DNA from: Gardnerella piotii
Lineage (GTDB): Bacteria > Actinomycetota > Actinomycetes > Actinomycetales > Bifidobacteriaceae
Assembly: GCF_003397585.1 (NCBI RefSeq)
Contig: NZ_QJUV01000001.1
Span: forward strand, 1 to 64,000
Direction of reading: 5' to 3'
Length of the DNA stretch: 64,000 bases
The notes under the pieces: model-generated
The model's input: only the letters and a program-made list of their open reading frames with translations
Database searches by the model: none
Told to the model about the DNA's origin: nothing
Made by a program: the position numbers and the translations under genes
Part shown: one piece after another, positions 35,411 through 42,349 of the stretch
Numbering within the stretch: the first letter of the stretch is position 1
Layout of the letters: each line of letters starts with the position of its first letter

Positions 35411-38368
35411 ATGAGAAAGGTAAGTACTATTCGCACAATTAGTGGAATTGTATTAACTTTTGGATTGGTTTTTTCGTCACTGCTTGGAATTCCCGCGTTG
35501 ACGTCAACAGCAATTGCAAGTGAGACATTGCCATCTACCACACCTCTTACCGCACAAACCGCTCACGACATTTCAACTGGCAGAATTCGCCTAGAAAATG
35601 GCCAAATTGACCAATTGTTGTATGGAAAGCCAGCTCTAGATCCAAATGAAGACAGCGATGGCGATGGACTTAAGAACAGCGAAGAGCTTTACACGTACAC
35701 AAAAGATGGACGAACATACTACGGATACAAGTCACATCCTTTGATTAAAGACACTGATGGCGACGGATTAGACGACAAAGACGATAAAAATCCTCGCAGG
35801 TGGGATATTAGCCCTCGCGATATGGCTCTGTTTATGGAACTTGCGTATAGGGAGGATAATTACGTAAATAAAGTGCTTGACGACAAGCATGAGCTTACAG
35901 AGATTTACAAAGATCGCAACGAATATAAGCTTATGCATAACGAGCTTGCGCCATATTGGAAAGTAAAGAAAACATACCACGAGTCCGATGGCTTTGACGC
36001 TGTTCTTTTTGAAAATGTTAATCCTGAATACCCATTTATTGAGCAAAACGGCGTGCAAGTTCTTGGAATCCGCGGAACCCAAGGAGCAAAAGATGCAAGT
36101 CTGGACTTAAAGCTATTCTTTGGCGGCGAAATTAGCCAAGCAACCACTACAGAAAAACTTATGGATGAATTAAACAATAATCATCTAGTGAGCAATCTGT
36201 ACGTTACTGGCCATTCTTTAGGCGGATATTTAACAGAACGTGCGCTTGTTTATGCTAAGCGGAAAAATTACGATTGGTTTACCAAAGCTTATACATTTAA
36301 TGCTCCAAAAATTAAGGGAAGCGTTTTTAGGCCATCAATGAAGAAACGAGCCGAAGAACTAAACGAACTTACTAAAAAAGGTTACGCTGAGCATTATGCC
36401 ACAAAGAAAGATACGCTTATAAGCTTTATTGGTCATGTTGATGGTGCAAAAATTATAGACACTGGAAACAATGGTCACAGCTCACGCAACTTCCTAGATA
36501 AAAAGATGGACAATCAGCTAGGATTTACCGTTGGAAACAGAAAACAGATTGATGGCACTGGAACTGTAAACCCAGGAGTTACAAAAGTTAAAGAAACTCC
36601 AAAGCCTGCAGAAGTAAAGCCTTACGAAGAAACTTACAAGCCAGAAGTTAAAGAAATTCTTCTTGCAAACAACGAGCCTTCACCAAGCGATTTTAAGGAT
36701 GCTTTAGCAAACGCTAAGGATCTTCCCCAAGGAGCAACTTTTGAAGATGTTACAAATCGCGATTTAATTAACATCTCTAAAGCTGGAGACTATACAGGCA
36801 AGCTTAAGATAAAAATAAATGGCACTAAAACGATTGAAAAAGGATTTACTATACGCGTAGTAAATATGCCAGAAGTCACCGTTAAAAGCGATACCAACCT
36901 TCGTTTTGAGCTAAATTCTACATTCCCTAACGATTTTGACGCTAAGAAATATCTTGATGGAGTACCTAGTAACGCTAAAGTTTCTTTGCTCAATACGCCA
37001 AATATGAACACTAAGGGCGTACAAGACATTACCGTAAAAGTAAGCTTTGTTAACGGCACTAAGCGAACGGTAAAGATTCCCGTAAAAATCTATGAAGCAA
37101 CGCCTTGGGCAGATTTGACTCCAGCACAAGAGAGCATTCCGTGGGCGGAGCTAACGCCAGCAAAAGAAGTAACTCCAGGTAAAACTATTACACCAATACC
37201 AAACGTTACAGCAGTAGAAGGTAAGAAAGTAGAAGTCAAAAAAGATACTACGATTAATGCAGATTTCGACTTTAAGCCATACTTGCAAGGTTTACCGAAA
37301 AATAGCACCGTTAAAATTATTGCGCAGCCAAACACTACAAAAATTGGCGATACTACACTTGTTGTAGAAGTGAAATTTGCAAGTGGAGCAAAGCGGAAAG
37401 TAGCTCTTAAAGCTCACGTTGTAAAAATAATTCCTGCAACGCCACTAACGCCAGCAAGAAAAGCAACACCAACACCAGCACCACAACCAGAGCCTAATAT
37501 TCCTACACCACCTCAGCCTCAGCCTCAACCTCAACCACAGCCACATCCACAACCAGAGCACCCACAGACTCCAGTTCCACCTACACCGAACCCAAATCCA
37601 GAGCCTGCAAACCCTACAAACAATACAACACCGCAGACTCATCAGACTCATCAAACTCATCAGTCAACCCCAAATGCGGAATCTCATAAGCAGCCTAGCG
37701 AGACTAATAGTCCACAAGCTCCTAATGCTAACAATAACTCACCAAGCAAAAGCTTTGTGGAAATTAACAACAATACAGAATCGCTCACAAATCAGAAGCA
37801 GGCACCAGAATCAACAGAAGTGCCAGAAGCACCAAAGAGCATTGCTGATTTGCTGCCAGAATTAACCAACACTCTAACTGTTGGAAACAATAACATTGCT
37901 TATGCAGGAAAGAACAATCAGATTACTGTTTCTCTAAACACAACGGCAGAATTCATGCGTAAATTGCAACTAAACAAAGCAGTAAAAGCATACGCATACA
38001 TTTATTCAAGCCCTAAGCTTCTTTATAGCGTAAATGGAACAAAGCATGTAACAGTTCGCATCAACAAACAGGGCAAAGCAATATTTGATGCGATTATTCC
38101 ACAAGAATATAGCGGCAATCACACTATTGTTCTTATCGACGAAAATGGCAAGCAAGTTGCATGGACTAATGTGTTGGTAAAGAAAAACGAATCTTTGCAA
38201 AATAATTCTTCAAGTGGAATTGTTTCATCGCAAACACATAGCGCTAGTGTAAACAACAAGCTTCCTAATACTGGAATACAAGTGATTCCAGCTGTTTTTA
38301 GCACTGCATTAATGCTGTTTGTTTGCGCAATCATTACAGCTGCAAGAAAATCACATCTAACTAAATAG
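35411..38368 (+). CDS. LPXTG-anchored surface protein with lipase-like and Rib-type domains
   Basis: A 985-residue cell-wall protein. Order: signal peptide (1-~37, ending AIASE); calcium-binding thrombospondin-3-like repeats with DSDGDGLKNSEE and DTDGDGLDDKDD (~80-130); a class 3 lipase-like alpha/beta hydrolase with the elbow TGHSLGG (Ser ~269) and a candidate His in GHSSRNF (~355); about three Rib/alpha-like repeats (~415-680); a Pro/Gln-rich wall stalk; a ~110-residue module shared with the secreted sialidase (~815-925); and a sortase signal LPNTG (951-955) with hydrophobic tail and Lys-rich end. Short PQ and THQ repeats in the stalk could vary in number. The lipid or ester substrate is unknown; adhesion through the repeats is likely. 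AAGGA precedes the ATG. Confidence 0.82.
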   Translation: MRKVSTIRTISGIVLTFGLVFSSLLGIPALTSTAIASETLPSTTPLTAQTAHDISTGRIRLENGQIDQLLYGKPALDPNEDSDGDGLKNSEELYTYTKDGRTYYGYKSHPLIKDTDGDGLDDKDDKNPRRWDISPRDMALFMELAYREDNYVNKVLDDKHELTEIYKDRNEYKLMHNELAPYWKVKKTYHESDGFDAVLFENVNPEYPFIEQNGVQVLGIRGTQGAKDASLDLKLFFGGEISQATTTEKLMDELNNNHLVSNLYVTGHSLGGYLTERALVYAKRKNYDWFTKAYTFNAPKIKGSVFRPSMKKRAEELNELTKKGYAEHYATKKDTLISFIGHVDGAKIIDTGNNGHSSRNFLDKKMDNQLGFTVGNRKQIDGTGTVNPGVTKVKETPKPAEVKPYEETYKPEVKEILLANNEPSPSDFKDALANAKDLPQGATFEDVTNRDLINISKAGDYTGKLKIKINGTKTIEKGFTIRVVNMPEVTVKSDTNLRFELNSTFPNDFDAKKYLDGVPSNAKVSLLNTPNMNTKGVQDITVKVSFVNGTKRTVKIPVKIYEATPWADLTPAQESIPWAELTPAKEVTPGKTITPIPNVTAVEGKKVEVKKDTTINADFDFKPYLQGLPKNSTVKIIAQPNTTKIGDTTLVVEVKFASGAKRKVALKAHVVKIIPATPLTPARKATPTPAPQPEPNIPTPPQPQPQPQPQPHPQPEHPQTPVPPTPNPNPEPANPTNNTTPQTHQTHQTHQSTPNAESHKQPSETNSPQAPNANNNSPSKSFVEINNNTESLTNQKQAPESTEVPEAPKSIADLLPELTNTLTVGNNNIAYAGKNNQITVSLNTTAEFMRKLQLNKAVKAYAYIYSSPKLLYSVNGTKHVTVRINKQGKAIFDAIIPQEYSGNHTIVLIDENGKQVAWTNVLVKKNESLQNNSSSGIVSSQTHSASVNNKLPNTGIQVIPAVFSTALMLFVCAIITAARKSHLTK

Positions 38369-38397
38369 CTAATGTAAAAAACTAGATACTAAATACT

Positions 38398-38441
38398 ATA
38401 TAGCCCACCAGCTTGCAAACAACCAAGATGGTGGGCTATAT
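38398..38441 (+). terminator. Stem-loop terminator of the surface lipase-like gene
   Basis: ATATAGCCCACCA pairs with TGGTGGGCTATAT across an 18-base loop, 30 bases after the stop. Between here and the next terminator the gap (38442-38587) holds no feature I can support. Confidence 0.8.
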
Positions 38442-38587
38442 GCTAAAAAGTGCGCAAATCAGCTCATAGCCCTTGTTGCAGCAAGACTCATAGCATATAA
38501 AATGTGATTATTCTTCATTCGTAGAATCACTCTAAAACAAAAATATACAAATACTTAGCGCATTGAACAACAAAACACGTAAAAGAA

Positions 38588-38617
38588 AAAGGCTTGTTAG
38601 AAACCTAACAAGCCTTT
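38588..38617 (-). terminator. Rho-independent terminator of the coiled-coil surface protein gene
   Basis: AGGCTTGTTAG and CTAACAAGCCT form a perfect 11-bp stem extended by A-T pairs, with a four-base loop; on the minus strand TTTTTCTTTT follows. It is 230 bases after the stop at 38848, giving a long 3' untranslated region. Confidence 0.8.
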
Positions 38618-38847
38618 AAAACTAAAGAACAGAATCCCGTCCCTAGCGGAAAACCATCTCTAGCAACAAGCATTAAGCACCTGCAAGCAGAATAAAGAAC
38701 CTACACGGTAAGAAAAGGAAATTTCGGCAAACCGAGCAAACTCTAAACCCCGTGTGCAAGCTGCAGCACAAAACACGCGCCGCCGCCTAACGCAAGCCAA
38801 TTTTCAAGCGCGCACTCACACACTTGGCATAAGTGCGCGCGCAATGC

Positions 38848-40044
38848 TTAGTGACGAGCCTTGCGAACAGCAGCACCCATGCCAGCAAGCATGGTGGCAG
38901 CCAAAGCGGTCAAAGTTACGCCAACACCAGTACCAGTGTGGGTGTTACCGCGCTTGTCCTTGTCCTTCTTGTTCTCAACCTCAGTCTTAGCACCAGCCTT
39001 ACCAGCAGCACCGTTTGCGCCAGCCTGGCCAGCCTTGCCTGCCTGACCTGGCTGAGCACCATTCTTACCAGCTGGAGCAGCACCATTGGAAGTGCTTGGA
39101 AGATCAAGGAAGTCATTATCCAATGGATCTGCAGCAGTAGAAACAACTGGAAGCGCAGTTGGGTCTATACCAAGAGACTTAGCATCCTCGAAAGCAGCAT
39201 CATACTCATCTACAGCAAGCTGCCAAGCAGCCTTTGCATCCGTAGCCTTCTGCTTAGCTTCCTTATACTCTTCCTTAGCCTTATCCCTCTTGGTTTTAGC
39301 AGCAGTAAGCTTGGCATTAGCACGATTAAGAACCTTATTAAGACGTTCTTCACGCTTAGAATCCTTATCACCGCTCATTAAATAGTTATCCAAAGCATCC
39401 TGAGCAGCCTTAACAGCTTCCTTGCAGGCAGAAACCTTTTCCTTAGCTTCATTGTAAGCAGACTTCTTCTTGAGATACTCAGCATAAGTCTTCTGCTTCT
39501 TCTCAATCGCAGTCTGAAGATCAGCCGCAGTGGAACGAACCTTAGCAATAGCCTTATCCTTCTGCTGTTCTTCAGACTCCTCTACAGGATCATCAGCAGC
39601 ATCAGCTTGGTCACGAAGAGCCTTGTTGTAAGCAGCCTCAAGATTATTAACCTCTTCAGCCTTCTTAGTGTAATCCAAGTGAGCATTGAATTGATTAATA
39701 TAAGCAGTCACCTTAGGACCGACTGCCATAGTGAGCTTAGCAATTTCTGTATCAACAGGAGTAAGCTTACCATTCGCTTCCTCTTTGTAGCATTTCTTCA
39801 AAGCGTCAGCAGCTATATCAGAGGTAGCTGGTGCTTTTGCCTCTTCTTTACCTGCTTCTAAAGCCTTAAGCTCACCCTTAGCCTTATCCAAATTGTCCTT
39901 AGCAGTCTTAACAGCCTTAGCAGCCACAGACTTAGTAATCTTAGGAGCGGTTGGAGTCTCAGCAAATGCTGGAGTTGCCATTGCAAAGCCGGCAAGCAAA
40001 GTTGCGCCAGCAGCGAAAGCGGCGATAGCCTTCTTATTCATCAT
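38848..40044 (-). CDS. Secreted coiled-coil surface protein with collagen-like tail
   Basis: A 398-residue exported protein of unknown function. A signal peptide (MNKKAIAAFAAGATLLAGFAMATPAFAE) is followed by ~270 residues rich in Ala, Lys and Glu with long heptad-like helices (KTAKDNLDKAKGELKALEAG and similar), resembling M-like or fibrillar surface proteins. Then come about seven Gly-X-Y triplets (GQAGKAGQAGANGAAGKAGAK region), a basic linker and a C-terminal anchor-like end: GNTHTGTGVG, a hydrophobic helix and RKARH. The LPXTG motif is degenerate at best, so sortase anchoring is uncertain. Codon choice (many AAG, GCA, CTT) suggests high expression. AAAGGAAAT precedes the ATG. The promoter carries a ten-base homopolymer. 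Confidence 0.78.
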   Translation of the reverse strand: MMNKKAIAAFAAGATLLAGFAMATPAFAETPTAPKITKSVAAKAVKTAKDNLDKAKGELKALEAGKEEAKAPATSDIAADALKKCYKEEANGKLTPVDTEIAKLTMAVGPKVTAYINQFNAHLDYTKKAEEVNNLEAAYNKALRDQADAADDPVEESEEQQKDKAIAKVRSTAADLQTAIEKKQKTYAEYLKKKSAYNEAKEKVSACKEAVKAAQDALDNYLMSGDKDSKREERLNKVLNRANAKLTAAKTKRDKAKEEYKEAKQKATDAKAAWQLAVDEYDAAFEDAKSLGIDPTALPVVSTAADPLDNDFLDLPSTSNGAAPAGKNGAQPGQAGKAGQAGANGAAGKAGAKTEVENKKDKDKRGNTHTGTGVGVTLTALAATMLAGMGAAVRKARH

Positions 40045-40157
40045 TTTATTTCCTTTCTTCTTCTCCTATGCGTTAGGGGCGCATAGAAAAATTTGCTCCA
40101 CAATCCAAAAGCGGACTGCGGCACACGGCCAAACTAGGTGCGGCCATGTTTGCTATT

Positions 40158-40188
40158 AACATACCCCCCCCCCGTTTGAAAAAGTCAA
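40158..40188 (-). promoter_or_regulatory. Promoter with a ten-G tract in its spacer, likely phase variable
   Basis: On the minus strand TTGACT (40183-40188) and TATGTT (40158-40163) are 19 bases apart, and the ten spacer bases next to the -10 box are all G (plus strand C at 40164-40173). Two fewer Gs would restore the optimal 17-base spacing. The box lies about 115 bases before the coiled-coil surface protein start. Confidence 0.75.
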
Positions 40189-40430
40189 GCCCCAGCCATA
40201 CGTGCTAAACCGAAAAAAATGATGTTATACACAAACTAATCCACAATTAAGCCACACTCGCCGTAAAATTTGTGGATAAACAACGCTTAAACCGTAAAAA
40301 TACGCATTTCAAGGTTTTTGAAGAATTTTCCCAGGTTTTTTTAAGGAAAGACTTTTCGCGCGTGTCGCGCCGCTTGATTCCGCACTTTGTAGCTGATTTA
40401 AGTGCGTAGAGAAACAAACTCGGGAAAACT

Positions 40431-40479
40431 TTCCGCTTTTTGTAGTTATAATCAGCGTGTTGAGCAACAAAAAGCGGAA
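40431..40479. repeat. Inverted repeat with a third direct copy nearby
   Basis: TTCCGCTTTTTGT (40431-40443) and ACAAAAAGCGGAA (40467-40479) are perfect 13-base arms; ACAAAAAGCGGAA recurs at 40521-40533 inside the hairpin repeat below. The stretch 40190-40430 shows only another small palindrome (CGCACTT/AAGTGCG, 40381-40407) and no gene. Confidence 0.7.
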
Positions 40480-40487
40480 CCAATTGA

Positions 40488-40545
40488 CGCATTTTGTACC
40501 AAATTTGACCCAAAACACGTACAAAAAGCGGAATAGAAGATCATA
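40488..40545 (-). repeat. Dispersed hairpin repeat, copy B
   Basis: Reverse complement of this segment matches 18681-18738 (40 of 46 bases over the core). The stem CGCTTTTTGTAC / GTACAAAATGCG has a single mismatch; in copy A the same stem is kept by G-T pairs, which hints at selection on RNA or DNA structure. Confidence 0.7.
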
Positions 40546-40560
40546 TCGATCGCGCGTTAC

Positions 40561-40805
40561 TTACAGCGCGCTTATAAGAACTTGTATACACAAAAAACGT
40601 ATTTTTTGTACATCCAATGTACAAAAACTACGATTTATACATCTTTTGTCTAAATATCACACACACTTCAGACTGAAACCAAGGGTCCGAAGCCCAAAAC
40701 TGTGCAAAAAATCATGTCTAGCGTATTGCAATACAAGCGTTTTGCCACAATCGAATCTGGGCTATTCTTTACTTGCAAAATCATTCTAAACAAAGATATC
40801 CCAAT
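40561..40805 (+). repeat. Long dispersed repeat, copy 1 (left of fic)
   Basis: Bases 40611-40756 are identical to 42061-42206 (146 bases). The copy includes a 16-base near-perfect inverted repeat at 40598-40632 (CGTATTTTTTGTACAT, CCA, ATGTACAAAAACTACG) and a right part (40696-40802) that is similar to 45310-45416. No open frame is convincing. Confidence 0.95.
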
Positions 40806-40844
40806 ATTTAACACAGATTCACGTTACTAGTTTTATCAATCACT

Positions 40845-40915
40845 ATTGTTCCGATAAATTAAATATGTTATTCCGCTACTGTTTATGTTATTCCGATAAA
40901 ACGTTAAAATATAAT
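40845..40915 (+). promoter_or_regulatory. fic promoter with three spaced repeats
   Basis: TTGTTCCGATAAA (40847-40859), TGTTATTCCGCTA (40866 onward) and TGTTATTCCGATAAA (40886-40900) place TTCCG cores 22 and 20 bases apart, two helical turns. A perfect TATAAT -10 follows at 40910-40915, and the third repeat overlies the expected -35. This looks like an operator for autoregulation by the gene's own DNA-binding domain. Confidence 0.6.
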
Positions 40916-40943
40916 AAAATGCAACAATGATTAAGGGTATTTT

Positions 40944-41834
40944 ATGTACATAACAGTAAAGCAAGCTGCTGAAAAATGGGGCATATCAGATAGACGAGTA
41001 AGAATTCTATGCTCCGAAGGGAAAATTCCAGGAGTATATCGAGAAGGAAGATCCTGGAAAATACCGCATGACACAGCAAAGCCAACCGACGGAAGATATA
41101 AAATTAGCGAATCGCTAATTCCAATCATAAAAACTAAATTAGAAACCCTTAAAACAAGAAGACCCCTAACTGAAGGAGAATTAGAAAGACTTAATGAAGA
41201 ATTTCTAATAGAATATACATATAACTCAAACGCAATTGAAGGAAACACTTTAACACTGCGCGAAACAGACATGGTTCTTAGAGGGCTTACTGTTGATCAA
41301 AAATCATTAAAAGAGCACCTAGAAGTTATTGGACACAAAGAAGCCTTTGATTACGTAAAACATCTTGTTAGCAAAAATAAGCAAATAAATGAAAAAGTTA
41401 TAAAAGACATACACTATTTAGTTTTAGCCAATAAGAAAGAAGATAGAGGCGTTTATAGAAGAGTTCCCGTTCGAATTATGGGATCTACACATGAGCCACC
41501 ACAACCATATTTAATCGCTTCAAAAATGGAAGAATTATTGAAAAAATACAAAAATAGCGATGAAGATATTGTTACTAAACTTGCTCGTTTTCATATAGAA
41601 TTCGAAAGCATTCATCCTTTTATTGATGGAAATGGAAGAACAGGAAGACTGCTGGTCAATTTGGAATTGATGAAAGCAGGTTACCCACCAATAGATATAA
41701 AATTTACTGATCGCTTGAAATATTATGAAGCTTTTGATGAGTATCACTCAAAACATAACGTGTCTGCCATGGCAAACTTGTTTGCAAGATATTTAAATCA
41801 AAGACTTGATTTGTATTTGTCTATTTTAGAGTAA
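40944..41834 (+). CDS. Fic family AMP-transferase with N-terminal DNA-binding domain
   Basis: A 296-residue protein. Residues 1-50 form an excisionase/MerR-like helix-turn-helix (TVKQAAEKWGISDRRVRILC, EGKIPGVYREGRSW). The Fic domain follows with the inhibitory motif TYNSNAIEGNTLTL (S-x-x-x-E-G class) ahead of the active site, and the catalytic loop HPFIDGNGRTGRLL near residue 217 with all key residues. It should transfer AMP from ATP onto a target protein, self-inhibited until released. Codon use is AT-richer than the neighbours, and the gene is flanked by copies 1 and 2 of a long repeat, both signs of mobility. AAGGG lies eight bases before the ATG. A role as a toxin-like regulator or phage/stress factor is possible; the target is unknown. 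Confidence 0.9.
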   Translation: MYITVKQAAEKWGISDRRVRILCSEGKIPGVYREGRSWKIPHDTAKPTDGRYKISESLIPIIKTKLETLKTRRPLTEGELERLNEEFLIEYTYNSNAIEGNTLTLRETDMVLRGLTVDQKSLKEHLEVIGHKEAFDYVKHLVSKNKQINEKVIKDIHYLVLANKKEDRGVYRRVPVRIMGSTHEPPQPYLIASKMEELLKKYKNSDEDIVTKLARFHIEFESIHPFIDGNGRTGRLLVNLELMKAGYPPIDIKFTDRLKYYEAFDEYHSKHNVSAMANLFARYLNQRLDLYLSILE

Positions 41835-41924
41835 TGGTCATTTTTAATTAAAGCTACGCGCAATCGTCTTTACTGTTATTCTCTCAGATAGTTGACTGAA
41901 CTATTAACAGCACTGTGGTCAAAT

Positions 41925-42206
41925 CTCCGACTTGGCCACAGATTCTGATTGGCCTATAATCCAATATTTATTCAAATGCATTGCGTTGCAAGCTCGCGAT
42001 TATAAAACTTGTATACACAAAAAACGTATTTTTTGTACATTCAATGTACAATTTTTTATACATCCAATGTACAAAAACTACGATTTATACATCTTTTGTC
42101 TAAATATCACACACACTTCAGACTGAAACCAAGGGTCCGAAGCCCAAAACTGTGCAAAAAATCATGTCTAGCGTATTGCAATACAAGCGTTTTGCCACAA
42201 TCGAAT
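41925..42206 (+). repeat. Long dispersed repeat, copy 2 (between fic and secreted sialidase)
   Basis: The left part (41925-42023) resembles 45430-45523, and 42061-42206 is identical to 40611-40756. Relative to copy 1 there is an internal duplication near 42037-42060 that repeats the TGTACAT/ATGTACA hairpin. The rest of 41835-41924 shows nothing recognisable. Confidence 0.95.
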
Positions 42207-42235
42207 GTGTTTTCCGCACATAAAAAAACAAAACA

Positions 42236-42308
42236 GTAAAGCGCTAATTCAATAGAATCTAATTTAACAAAACTTGTTAATAATAATCTAAACGAATCAG
42301 CGCTTTAC
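42236..42308 (-). terminator. Long stem-loop terminator of the secreted sialidase gene
   Basis: GTAAAGCGCT (42236-42245) and AGCGCTTTAC (42299-42308) are perfect arms of a 73-base hairpin whose interior also pairs in part (TTTAACAA with TTGTTAAT). On the minus strand TGTTTTGTTTTTTTATG follows. It begins 42 bases after the sialidase stop. Confidence 0.8.
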
Positions 42309-42349
42309 GTATACAACTAACTACAAAAATCTAGAGTTAGCAATATTGG

